A stretch of 46,097 bases of DNA. Origin: an uncultured bacterium (GTDB lineage Bacteria > Actinomycetota > Coriobacteriia > Coriobacteriales > Coriobacteriaceae). The stretch's first letter is position 1. Every line of letters starts with the position of its first letter. The translations under genes were made by a program, and so were the position numbers. Location: positions 1 through 46,097 of the forward strand of contig CAJMNK010000008.1 in NCBI GenBank assembly GCA_905214905.1, given 5' to 3'. Shown one piece after another: positions 33,386 through 41,753 of the stretch. The notes beneath the pieces are model-generated. The model was not told where the DNA came from. It made no database searches and saw only the letters and a list, made by a program, of their open reading frames with translations.

Positions 33386-34546
33386 CTAGCGCAGAAGCTC
33401 GGACTGCCAAGCCTCGAGCTGTTCTGCCAGACTCTTACCGGCAGTGGACATGTCGATCTGGGGTCGTTTGGGCAGCAGCGCGCATTTAAGGATTGCCACG
33501 ATGGTCTGCGAGACAAAGCGTCGCGTATCCTTGTCGAAACCTTGCGCAGCCTGGAGCATCACGGGCAGGCTCTCGCGCAGATTCCCAGCGATATCCGCAA
33601 ACCGCTCAGCACCCGTAGCCTCAAACACGGAGAACAATGCATCTACAAAACGCTCGCGCTCGGCAGGCCCCACTGCAAGCAGCATCTCGCGAATGGAGCC
33701 ATCAACGTATCGAGCACCGGCGGACAGGCGCTCACAGTACACGAAGTCGCGACCATCAACCACCCAGCTAAAGGGATTGTGCTGCAGCAGGCTGAACTCG
33801 GTGCTCTCAACGATGGCATAGTCCTCCTGTGTCTCGAACATCATGCCAAAGATCGACGACCGAGGTAGCGTCTTATCGATGCGGCCGGAAAGATCGGCAA
33901 AGGCGTTGCCGTTCAGGAACTCCTCGACGAAGCCAGGACCATCATGGGAATACACCCGTTCGATTCGCTCACGGGCGACATCGGAGCACATCGCCGCACC
34001 GTACACCGCAAGGTTTCCACCCTTGGAATGACCTCCGCACAAAAGCGGCCCGTCAATCGCGTCCGCCGCCTCGTCTACATAACGCGCCGCGGATTCCTGG
34101 GCCGGCACAGGACACCGGAACGCCATGTTAAAGTCCTCTTTCCAGCCCACAATCGTACTGTCGGTCCCCCGGAAGGAAAGATAGCTAAACCCCGCCGGAA
34201 ACCGGAACGCCATGGCTGCAAACTGCTCTGTCGCTACCACATCGCTCACGGCACGATAACCGCAAACGTGCACGCCACGGTAGCGAGGGCTTGCTGCCAC
34301 GGCCTCCAACAAGGCCCTGCTCCCCTCCGGATCCCACAGGTCGCCAATCATGTCCCGGTAGCACTCGGCACGCAGCAGCTCGCGTACGTCTAGGCCCTGC
34401 CAGTTCGTCAGCTCCGCCATATCACCCGGCAAACGCAAATAGGACAGCCACGCAAAGACCAGGCTATCCACCGCACAGAACGGCTGCTCCTCAAACGAAT
34501 CAAACGTCGTCTGGGCATAGGTCAAAAAATTAGAGGAATCCGACAT
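33386..34546 (-). CDS. DUF2974 / Mbeg1-like alpha/beta hydrolase
   Basis: A 386-aa protein with an alpha/beta-hydrolase core: FRGTDSTIVGWKED, then the nucleophile elbow GGHSKGGNLAVYGA with the Ser of HSKGG, and a later YSHDGPGF. These match the DUF2974/Mbeg1-like family, whose substrates are unknown. A GGGAGG-type ribosome binding site precedes the ATG by four to five bases. The gene is bracketed by two copies of a 31-base palindromic repeat, so the region may be a transposed or recombining unit. Confidence 0.85.
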   Translation of the reverse strand: MSDSSNFLTYAQTTFDSFEEQPFCAVDSLVFAWLSYLRLPGDMAELTNWQGLDVRELLRAECYRDMIGDLWDPEGSRALLEAVAASPRYRGVHVCGYRAVSDVVATEQFAAMAFRFPAGFSYLSFRGTDSTIVGWKEDFNMAFRCPVPAQESAARYVDEAADAIDGPLLCGGHSKGGNLAVYGAAMCSDVARERIERVYSHDGPGFVEEFLNGNAFADLSGRIDKTLPRSSIFGMMFETQEDYAIVESTEFSLLQHNPFSWVVDGRDFVYCERLSAGARYVDGSIREMLLAVGPAERERFVDALFSVFEATGAERFADIAGNLRESLPVMLQAAQGFDKDTRRFVSQTIVAILKCALLPKRPQIDMSTAGKSLAEQLEAWQSELLR

Positions 34547-34563
34547 GGCCCTCCCATCAACTA

Positions 34564-34596
34564 TGGTGCATTGGGGTCAGGTTACTTTGCATCAAA
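34564..34596 (-). repeat. GGGGTCAGGTT palindrome, right copy
   Basis: TGGTGCA (34564-34570) and TGCATCA (34588-34594) form wobble-containing ends around TTGGGGTCAGGTTAC. Same orientation as the copy at 33349-33383. It lies between the hydrolase start and the ldh terminator. Confidence 0.75.
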
Positions 34597-34629
34597 AAGG
34601 CGCCCGGGCCGCGTGGACCCGGACGCCTT
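34597..34629 (-). terminator. Terminator after ldh
   Basis: Read on the minus strand: AAGGCG-T-CCGGG pairs with CCGGG-CGCCTT, with the run TTTTT following. It is contiguous with the right copy of the repeat. Confidence 0.82.
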
Positions 34630-34657
34630 CATTGTAGCTTTTCGCTCTAGCGAGCTT

Positions 34658-34691
34658 GATTTAGCAGGAGAAGCCGATTTAGCAGGAGAAG
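34658..34691 (-). repeat. 16-bp tandem duplication across the ldh stop codon
   Basis: GATTTAGCAGGAGAAG occurs at 34658-34673 and 34676-34691 (period 18). The second copy includes the last codons and stop of ldh, so the duplicated block would repeat the FSC-stop ending just downstream. Confidence 0.75.
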
Positions 34692-35629
34692 TCGACGCTG
34701 TCGATGATGTCCTTGAGGGCCTTTGCAGAGGCGGTGAGCTCATGCTGCTCGTCATCGTTCAGCGGCACGGGGACGCGGCAGACAACGCCGTCGCGGCCAA
34801 CGACGGTCGGCATGGAGATGGCAAGATCGGACAGGCCATACTCGCCCACCATGAGCGAGGAGACGGGCAGAACGGTCTGCTCGTCACGCATGACGGCGGT
34901 GCAGATGCGCTTGACGGCCATGGCGACGCCATAGTAGGTGGCGTGCTTCTTCTCGATGATGGTGTAGGCGGAGTTCTTGACGTCCTCGGCGATGCGCTTC
35001 TCGGCAGCCTCATGCTCCAGATGACCGTGAAGCTCGCAGAAGGTGTTCAGCGGAACGCCGGCAACCTGGGCGCTGGACCAAGCAACGAACTCGGAGTCGC
35101 CGTGCTCACCCATGACATAGGCCTGGACATCGCGCGGGTCGACCTCAACGTGGGCACCAAGCATCTGCTGCAGACGACCGGTGTCGAGCACGGTACCGGA
35201 GCCGATGACATGGCCCTCGGGCAGGCCGGACATCTTGATGGCGGCATAGGTCAGAACATCGACCGGGTTGGAGACGATGAGCAGAATGCCGTCGAAGCCG
35301 GACTTCTTAATCTCGGGGATAATGGACTTAAAGATGTTGACGTTCTTGTTGACCAGGTCCAAGCGGGTCTCACCGGGCTTCTGGGCAGCGCCAGCGGTGA
35401 CGACGATCATGGCGGCGTCGGCGACATCGGAATAATCGCCGGCGTAGATCTTCATCGGCTCGGCAAACGTCATGCCGTGCGCGATATCCAGAGCCTCACC
35501 CTCGGCGCGGTTCTTGTCCACGTCGATGAGGACCATCTCGGAGAACAGACCGCTCTGCATCAGCGCGAACGCCGAAGACGAACCGACGAAACCGCAGCCG
35601 ACAATAGCGACCTTCTTCTCGTTAACCAT
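34679..35629 (-). CDS. ldh: L-lactate dehydrogenase
   Basis: NAD-dependent reduction of pyruvate to L-lactate, 316 aa. The N-terminus KVAIVGCGFVGSSSAFALM is the dinucleotide-binding fold, with LIDVDKNRAEGEALDIAHG following. The catalytic His lies in GEHGDSEFVAWSS, and the substrate-binding Arg region is VIGSGTVLDTGRLQ. The ATG at 35629 (MVNEKKVAIVG) has GGGAG six bases upstream; the open frame continues upstream without support. With pta and the acetate kinases it describes a mixed-acid fermentative metabolism. A hairpin stands in its leader. Confidence 0.95.
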   Translation of the reverse strand: MVNEKKVAIVGCGFVGSSSAFALMQSGLFSEMVLIDVDKNRAEGEALDIAHGMTFAEPMKIYAGDYSDVADAAMIVVTAGAAQKPGETRLDLVNKNVNIFKSIIPEIKKSGFDGILLIVSNPVDVLTYAAIKMSGLPEGHVIGSGTVLDTGRLQQMLGAHVEVDPRDVQAYVMGEHGDSEFVAWSSAQVAGVPLNTFCELHGHLEHEAAEKRIAEDVKNSAYTIIEKKHATYYGVAMAVKRICTAVMRDEQTVLPVSSLMVGEYGLSDLAISMPTVVGRDGVVCRVPVPLNDDEQHELTASAKALKDIIDSVDFSC

Positions 35630-35654
35630 TAGAAACTCCCATCTCTCTCCACAA

Positions 35655-35687
35655 GCAAGCCGCCCGGGAACGACCCGAGCGGCTTGC
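35655..35687 (-). promoter_or_regulatory. Hairpin in the ldh leader
   Basis: GCAAGCCGC and GCGGCTTGC form a perfect 9-bp stem extended by CCGGG/CCCGA-type pairs. It may terminate the upstream aminotransferase transcript or attenuate ldh; only TTG follows on the minus strand. Confidence 0.5.
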
Positions 35688-35830
35688 CGTAATCCCAATA
35701 CATCCAATCGGGACTTTGATTATGCTCCTATTCGCAGCCAAAAATCGACCGTTTACCGAAATTGTTTGCAGGATTCGTAAAATAACTGCACGAAATCGGT
35801 TTCGAGCTATTGACGAGGCGAAATAGCTTT

Positions 35831-36994
35831 CTAATACAGGCCCGCCTCGCGAATGGCCTCGACAGCCAAAGCAATCTGATCGGGCGGCAGGACCAGCGCC
35901 ATGCGCACGTGTCCCTCGCCCGAAGGACCAAAGCTCGCGCCCGGCGTCACCACAACGCCGGCCTTCTCCATAAGCTCCTCGCAAAACGCCATGGAATCGG
36001 TGCGACCACCGGGAAGCTTGGCCCACACAAACATAGAGCCATGCGCGTTGGGACGCTCCCAGCCCAAGTTCTCAAGACCGTCGCACAGGGCATCACGGCG
36101 CTCCTGGTACTTCAGACGCTGCGCCTCGACCTCATCGCGCGGACCGCTCAAGCAGGCGATAGCAGCCTTCTGGATCGGGAAGAACATACCAAAGTCGATC
36201 TGGCCGCGCAGCTTGGCAAAGGCAGAGACCACGTCCTCGCGGCCGACCAAAAAGCCGATACGCGCACCGGTAACGTTAAACGACTTGGAAAGCGAGAAGA
36301 ACTCCACGCCCACCTCAAGCGCACCAGGATACTGCAAGAAGCTTCCGCCCGGCTCGCCGTCGAACACGATGTCGGAGTACGCGTTGTCATGGACGATGAG
36401 CAGGTCGTGCTCGCGGGCGAAAGCGATGATCTCCTCGTAGACCTCGGGCGTGCCCACCGAGCCAACCGGGTTCGCGGGCAACGACACGATCATATACTTG
36501 GCACGATCGGCCACCTCGGGATCGATGCCCGCCACATAGGGCAGGTAATTATGCTCGGCGACCAACGGATAGTACTCGAGCTTGGCATCGGCAATCTTGG
36601 CGCCCGCCTCAAAGACCGGGTAGCACGGATCGGGAACCAAAATGGTGTCACCCGGATCGAGCAGGGCCAGGCCCAAATGGCCCACGCCCTCCTGCGTGCC
36701 GTTGCACGACTGCACCATAGACGGCGTAATGCCCGAAACGCCAAAGCGGCGCTCATAGTAATCGCACACGGCTTGCTTGAGTTCGGGCAGGTCGCGCAGG
36801 GCATACTTCCACATCTCGGGGTCCTGGGCCGCTTGCGTGAGCGCCTCGACCACGTGGTCGTACGGCTTAAAGTCGGGCGTGCCCACGCTCATGTTGTAAA
36901 TGGTCTTGCCCTGAGCCTTCAGCGCAAGCAGTTTGTTGTTGAGCGAGGCGAAGACCTCCGCGCCAAAGCGGTCGAGACGCTGCGATGCCTGCAT
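35831..36994 (-). CDS. Class I/II aminotransferase, possible DAP-pathway enzyme
   Basis: A PLP-dependent aminotransferase of 387 aa. Fold-type I features: YNMSVGTPDFKPYDHVVEAL at the start, NGTQEGVGHLGLALLDPGD, and the PLP lysine in FFSLSKSFNVTGARIGF, then MFVWAKLPGG. It resembles LL-diaminopimelate or N-acetyl-DAP aminotransferases (DapL/PatA), and would supply the step between dapH and the M20 deacetylase; that is inference from pathway context. ATG at 36994 has AAGG eight bases upstream. The leader carries an intrinsic terminator (37013-37042) only 20 bases before its start, suggesting attenuation. Confidence 0.85.
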   Translation of the reverse strand: MQASQRLDRFGAEVFASLNNKLLALKAQGKTIYNMSVGTPDFKPYDHVVEALTQAAQDPEMWKYALRDLPELKQAVCDYYERRFGVSGITPSMVQSCNGTQEGVGHLGLALLDPGDTILVPDPCYPVFEAGAKIADAKLEYYPLVAEHNYLPYVAGIDPEVADRAKYMIVSLPANPVGSVGTPEVYEEIIAFAREHDLLIVHDNAYSDIVFDGEPGGSFLQYPGALEVGVEFFSLSKSFNVTGARIGFLVGREDVVSAFAKLRGQIDFGMFFPIQKAAIACLSGPRDEVEAQRLKYQERRDALCDGLENLGWERPNAHGSMFVWAKLPGGRTDSMAFCEELMEKAGVVVTPGASFGPSGEGHVRMALVLPPDQIALAVEAIREAGLY

Positions 36995-37012
36995 GGTGCC
37001 ACCTTCCGATAT

Positions 37013-37042
37013 AAAAAAGCGGCGCTCCGACAAGAGCGCCGC
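37013..37042 (-). terminator. Terminator directly upstream of the aminotransferase start
   Basis: Minus-strand GCGGCGCTC and GAGCGCCGC form a 9-bp stem with a 6-base loop and then TTTTTT. The ribosome binding site of the aminotransferase begins a few bases later. It separates nadE from this gene or acts as an attenuator. Confidence 0.88.
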
Positions 37043-37111
37043 GCGATACGGGCCATCAGATTGCAAAAGTGTAACGCTTGCAACCCCCGTATTGGTTCAA
37101 TTTAGCCAACC

Positions 37112-39112
37112 TTAGTCAACTGGATTGAGCGCGTCGATCTGCGCAAGCCACAGACGCGAGCTGGCGTCACTCGGCATACGCCAATCGCCGCGCGGGCTGA
37201 GCGTCACCGAACCAACCTTGGGGCCATCGGGCAGGCAGCTGCGCTTAAACTGCTGGGCAAAGAAGCGACGATAGAACGTACGCAGCCACGCGTGGACGGT
37301 CTTGGCGTCGTAGACACCCTCGAAACTCTTGAGCGCCATGCGGTAGATCTTGCCCGGCTCAAAGCCAAAACGCAGCAAGTAGTAGAGGAAGTAGTCGTGC
37401 AACTCGTACGGGCCCACCAAATCCTCAGTCTTCTGCGCAATCTCGCCGTCGCCCGTGGGCGGCAGAAGCTCGGGGGACACCGGCGTGTCGAGGATATCGA
37501 GCAAAACCTCGGCAATACGCCCGCCAAAGACATCAGCCGCATAACGCACCAAGTGACGCACGAGTGTCTTGGGCACGCTCGCGTTGACGGCGTACATGCT
37601 CATGTGGTCGCCGTTATAGGTAGCCCAGCCGAGTGCCAACTCCGACAGGTCACCCGTGCCGATGACAAAACCGCCAGCCTGGTTGGCCAGATCCATCAGA
37701 ATCTGCGTACGCTCGCGGGCCTGGCTGTTCTCGTAGGTCACGTCCTGCACGGTCGGATCGTGCTCAATGTCCTTGAAGTGCTGCTCCACAGCCGCGTGGA
37801 TCGAAACCTCGCGGAAGCTCACGCCCAGGTCGCGCGCGAGCGACTCGGCGTTGGACTTAGTGCGATGCGTCGTGCCAAAGCCGGGCATGGACACGGCAGT
37901 GATGCCCGTGCGCGGCAGCCCCAGCGCATCGAAGGCACGCACGGTCACGAGTAGCGCCAGTGTGGAATCGAGGCCGCCGGAAAGGCCGATGACGGCAGCC
38001 TTGGTACCCGTATGGGCAAGGCGGGTCTTGAGGCCCGCAGTCTGCAGATTGAGAATAGTCTCGCAACGCTCGGCCAGATCACCGTGGTCGGCCGGCACAA
38101 AAGGCGCGCGAGGGAAAACGCGGTCGATATCGCAGGCATCGCGCAGGACAGGCTCTTTGGCCAGCACGCCCTCAAAAGAAAACTCAACGGTCGTGGCCTC
38201 CGGCGCATCGTCCGCGCGCGCCCACGTCGTCGAGCGACGGCGCTCGGCAACCAGGCGGTCAAGATCGACATCGGCGATGGCCATATCGCAGGTAAGCAGT
38301 TTGGTCGCGGCGAGCTTGGAGCCGTTTTCGTAGACGAGGTTCTCGCCCGCAAAGACCATATCGGTCGTGGACTCACCCTCGCTCGCGTCCGCGTAGGCAT
38401 AGGCGCAGTACAGGCGTGCACTTTGGTTAGAGATAAGGCTGCGGCGGTAATCCGCTTTGCCGATGATCTCGTCCGAGGCCGACGGGTTGAGAATCACCGT
38501 CGCACCGGCAAGCGCCATCTCGGTCGAAGGAGGCGCCGGCACCCACAGGTCCTCGCAGACCTCAACGCCCAGCACCAGGTCCTCGGCGCCCTCATCACAG
38601 CAACGGTAGACAAGCCCCGAGCCCAACGGGACCGGACCCTGACCGGCAAATTCAAGCCAAACGGGATCGGTAGGTGCCGGAGCAAACCAACGGCGCTCAT
38701 AGAACTCGCCATAGTTGGGCAAATACTTCTTGGCCGTGAGGCCCAAAAGCTCGCCCGCGCAGCACACAGCGACGCAGTTGTAGATATTCTCGGCAACCGC
38801 AACGGGAAGACCAATGGTAAAGACAATCGGCAGCTCACGAGTCTCGTCGAGGATATGCACCAGAGCAGCCTCGCAGGCATGCAGCAGTGTGCGGTTATGG
38901 AACAGATCGGCCGCGGTATAGCCGGTCAGGTTAAGCTCGGGCAGCACCAGCGCGCGAACGCCACGCTCGGCAGCCTCACGCACGGCAGCCAACGCCACCT
39001 CGGCATTGCCCTCGACATCGGCCACGCGAATCCGCGGCGACGCCGCCGCCACACGCAAAAAGCCGTCGTTCTTATTAGCCGAAACGCAGCATTGCCTTGT
39101 TGATCTGGACAC
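37112..39112 (-). CDS. nadE: Glutamine-dependent NAD+ synthetase
   Basis: A 666-aa two-domain enzyme making NAD+ from deamido-NAD+ with glutamine as ammonia donor. The N-terminal nitrilase-type glutaminase domain has Glu in LVLPELNLTGY, Lys in KKYLPNYGEF and Cys in LGVEVCEDLWVP. The C-terminal synthetase domain has the ATP-binding GLSGGLDSTLALLVT and GTGDLSELALGWATYNGDHM. The start is a GTG at 39112, with AAGGGG six bases upstream. The length is normal for the glutamine-dependent form. It is the first gene of its unit, followed by the terminator before the aminotransferase. Confidence 0.95.
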   Translation of the reverse strand: MSRSTRQCCVSANKNDGFLRVAAASPRIRVADVEGNAEVALAAVREAAERGVRALVLPELNLTGYTAADLFHNRTLLHACEAALVHILDETRELPIVFTIGLPVAVAENIYNCVAVCCAGELLGLTAKKYLPNYGEFYERRWFAPAPTDPVWLEFAGQGPVPLGSGLVYRCCDEGAEDLVLGVEVCEDLWVPAPPSTEMALAGATVILNPSASDEIIGKADYRRSLISNQSARLYCAYAYADASEGESTTDMVFAGENLVYENGSKLAATKLLTCDMAIADVDLDRLVAERRRSTTWARADDAPEATTVEFSFEGVLAKEPVLRDACDIDRVFPRAPFVPADHGDLAERCETILNLQTAGLKTRLAHTGTKAAVIGLSGGLDSTLALLVTVRAFDALGLPRTGITAVSMPGFGTTHRTKSNAESLARDLGVSFREVSIHAAVEQHFKDIEHDPTVQDVTYENSQARERTQILMDLANQAGGFVIGTGDLSELALGWATYNGDHMSMYAVNASVPKTLVRHLVRYAADVFGGRIAEVLLDILDTPVSPELLPPTGDGEIAQKTEDLVGPYELHDYFLYYLLRFGFEPGKIYRMALKSFEGVYDAKTVHAWLRTFYRRFFAQQFKRSCLPDGPKVGSVTLSPRGDWRMPSDASSRLWLAQIDALNPVD

Positions 39113-39245
39113 TGGAGGCCCCTTCTACCCTGAGATTCAGTCTAACGGACGTTCACATATCTCTAACTAGCCAAAGCAACCTCCCAGTTTACTGAGACGC
39201 CAACCTGTGCTAAGAGCATGTATTCCAAAAATATCTTTAATTAAA

Positions 39246-39276
39246 AAAGGAGAAATCGATAATCGACTTCTCCTTT
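39246..39276 (-). terminator. Terminator of the radical SAM operon
   Basis: AAAGGAGAA and TTCTCCTTT pair, with a nested TCGAT/ATCGA stem inside. On the minus strand TTTTTT follows. It lies 25 bases after the stop of the 36-aa peptide gene. Confidence 0.85.
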
Positions 39277-39300
39277 AAGCGAGGCAAGTAAATTCCGAAA

Positions 39301-39411
39301 CTAATGGCAGAATTTATCCATGTAGTCCTCAAAGTCGAACACTTCTACCACGACGCCCTCTTCCTGAGACTCTTTCAGTTGCTCCAAGAGATCTTTGTTA
39401 ATAACGTCCAT
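39301..39411 (-). CDS. 36-aa acidic peptide, candidate substrate of the radical SAM enzyme
   Basis: The ATG at 39411 opens a 36-codon frame ending TAG at 39301-39303, with AGGAGG seven bases upstream. It begins MDVINKDLLEQLKESQEEG and ends EDYMDKFCH. Eleven Asp/Glu against three Lys give a strongly negative peptide with an amphipathic helical first half and a hydrophobic-acidic second half (VVVEVFDFEDYM). It starts 13 bases after the stop of the radical SAM gene and is followed by a terminator, so it is the last gene of the operon. This placement suggests a modified peptide precursor, but no known core motif was recognised. Confidence 0.75.
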   Translation of the reverse strand: MDVINKDLLEQLKESQEEGVVVEVFDFEDYMDKFCH

Positions 39412-39424
39412 GCAGAAACCTCCT

Positions 39425-41746
39425 CTATCTAATCAATTGTAGTATATCTGCTTTCATGCAATTATCAACCAACTTGTTTAATTGCTCCTCGTTTGCCGAT
39501 AGTCCCTCTTTTTTCAAAATGTCGCGCAGCTCGTTCTTAGTAATCGGCTTTTCAAACAACGAAAGCAAAGCGAACGAATAATCATTAACCGCACACATTC
39601 TATGGGTGGCACAACTCAGCAGTACTCTTAACCCCTCTTTTGAGCGTCCGACTTCTTTAACAAACGAACTTTTAACCAATTGAAAACCATTATCGTGCAT
39701 TACATAATCGGCATCGATATTTGTATTCAGCAATCCATAATGCAACAGTTCTTCTATCGCCCTTGTCAGCTCGAGGTCGCCCTGATCAAGAATAAGAGAA
39801 ATGCTACAATCGGCCTCCAATAAACGGGCCAACTTAAGGTATACCAACTGGGAAACAGCATAGACATGATGGTATTCAGAATTATAGAAGTAGGCAAATG
39901 GCTCAACGAGCACGACAGAGGTCTTGGAATCCAGCCAGATTCGATCAGCTGGATTTAGACTAGTTAGCCGTCGCTTTACTTTGGTCAAATGTCCCTTATA
40001 CCTGACAGCGTGAATAGAATCTAGGATCCAGGTCACCTCTGAAATATGAAGCCGCTGGGGCAAGTCAATTGTGTCACTACCGTTTATGACCTCTTGCATA
40101 TAAAAATCAATATGATGCTCATCAGATAAGGATTTTGCTTCATTTAAAGTTAAACCAGTGCCTGAAACATAATCCACTTCGAGGCGCAAATCCTCATATT
40201 GGGACTTCGGCATTACAGAGACACCATACTTATCGGGATGATTCCAAACATCCGACCCCATAACGAGACCAAAATTCGTAAATCCTCTCGTGGAATATGG
40301 AACACCACATACCTGTTTTGAATAATTCAAAACATTCTCTGTATAAGCTAAGGTGTTCAGAGCCTCTTCTTTAGTTTCGGTCGGAAAGCCAATCATAAAA
40401 AATAGATGAACAGGAATACCCGCATTGAGACAATCATGGATATTGCGATCAATCCAATCAACTCTCGTGTTCTTCTTCATTAGATCAAGAACTCTTTGGT
40501 TGTATGACTCGAGGCCAAACTGAATCTGCCTACATCCACTTTGGTATATCTTGTTAAAAACGTCTGTACTTAGGGTTGGAGAGAACCTCGTTTCTCCATG
40601 CCAGAAAAACGTTTTTCCCGATGCGTTTATTTCATCCGCGAGTTGCTCCATTCTTTTGCCTTCGAATGTTTCATCCACAAAAGAGAAAACTCTCGTGCCG
40701 TATTTTTCATTTAACCGACACATTATTTCAAATACTCTCGATATAGGCATCTTTCGGTAACAACCACCGGTAGCACCGGGAATGGTGCAGAAGGCGCAAT
40801 GATTAAAACACTGCCTAGAGGAATAAACCGGCAATATTAGCTCAGGCATGAAGTATTTAGAAAGGGCGAAGCCATCGAAATCGGGAACTGTATCGTTGAT
40901 AAATGTTTGCTCAATCCGATGGTTTTTATATATCTTTCCACCTTTAGCATGGCAAAGGTTTGGAACACAGTCGAGATTGTCATCACCAGAGTCAAGAGCC
41001 TCAAGAAGACGTGCAAGCGGCTCTTCGCCGTCATACATCATTATCGAATCAATGTATTCAAAAAAGGGATGCCATTCTTTCATGCAGTCATCTGCTAAAC
41101 GAGTAATGTAATTGCCGCCCAATGAGACGTGTTTAACAGATGGACATTCTTCTTTAATCAGTTTCGCTAACGTAACTGCAGAAATCAATTGGAAACAGCC
41201 GCTCACCGAAATCCCAATAAACTCGATTTTTTCCCTCTGAATACGCTTAAGAAAGGCAGTTTCATAGAAGGAAATAAACGGATTATGCAAGGTATCCGCA
41301 AGCGATTTCATTATTTCTGGTGTCGAATAATAATCATAGGGCAGATCTATGGAGTTGAACGTGTATTTAACTCCATATGAGACGTGATTTATGATATAGA
41401 GTGCATTTCTAAAAATGTTTTCAGCATATTGTCTTTCTTTTAGATTAAAGTATCTCTTCGATCTGAAAATATCTTTTGCCTCGTCAACATTAAGTGCCGA
41501 CTTTTGTATCAACTCGATTGTTAATTGAACATTCGAACTAAACGAATCCTTTGATTCCCGATACCTTTTACAGCACTCTTCGACATGTCTAAAAGATAGG
41601 AGGTCATCGTAAAATTCCACGTTTAAGTCAACAATGTCAACTTTGTATTGTTCAACCTCTTGAAGATATGACTTCAAAACAGGCAAGGCAAGATACGGCC
41701 CCACTGGACTCCATCCTGGGGGAAATACTAAAAGCGTTTTAGGCAT
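39425..41746 (-). CDS. B12-type radical SAM enzyme
   Basis: A 773-aa protein with an N-terminal cobalamin-binding-like region (residues 1-250, MPKTLLVFPPGWSP..., ISVSGCFQLIS, HVSLGGNYITRLADD), a radical SAM core with CFNHCAFC at residues 313-320 (CxxxCxxC, binding a 4Fe-4S cluster), then FVDETFEGKRM and FGLESYNQRVLDLMKK. The final 150 residues are helical with a winged-helix character. The order matches methyltransferase-type maturases acting on peptides or other small products. The gene is AT-rich relative to neighbours. It starts 7 bases after the MFS stop; the ribosome binding site is weak. It is followed by the 36-aa peptide gene. Confidence 0.88.
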   Translation of the reverse strand: MPKTLLVFPPGWSPVGPYLALPVLKSYLQEVEQYKVDIVDLNVEFYDDLLSFRHVEECCKRYRESKDSFSSNVQLTIELIQKSALNVDEAKDIFRSKRYFNLKERQYAENIFRNALYIINHVSYGVKYTFNSIDLPYDYYSTPEIMKSLADTLHNPFISFYETAFLKRIQREKIEFIGISVSGCFQLISAVTLAKLIKEECPSVKHVSLGGNYITRLADDCMKEWHPFFEYIDSIMMYDGEEPLARLLEALDSGDDNLDCVPNLCHAKGGKIYKNHRIEQTFINDTVPDFDGFALSKYFMPELILPVYSSRQCFNHCAFCTIPGATGGCYRKMPISRVFEIMCRLNEKYGTRVFSFVDETFEGKRMEQLADEINASGKTFFWHGETRFSPTLSTDVFNKIYQSGCRQIQFGLESYNQRVLDLMKKNTRVDWIDRNIHDCLNAGIPVHLFFMIGFPTETKEEALNTLAYTENVLNYSKQVCGVPYSTRGFTNFGLVMGSDVWNHPDKYGVSVMPKSQYEDLRLEVDYVSGTGLTLNEAKSLSDEHHIDFYMQEVINGSDTIDLPQRLHISEVTWILDSIHAVRYKGHLTKVKRRLTSLNPADRIWLDSKTSVVLVEPFAYFYNSEYHHVYAVSQLVYLKLARLLEADCSISLILDQGDLELTRAIEELLHYGLLNTNIDADYVMHDNGFQLVKSSFVKEVGRSKEGLRVLLSCATHRMCAVNDYSFALLSLFEKPITKNELRDILKKEGLSANEEQLNKLVDNCMKADILQLIR

Positions 41747-41753
41747 ATCAACG

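Noticed and set aside
35774..35794. Rex-type redox operator upstream of ldh
   Set aside because: TTCGT and ACGAA ends are present, but the consensus TTGT-type arms and spacing are not, so the assignment is too weak.
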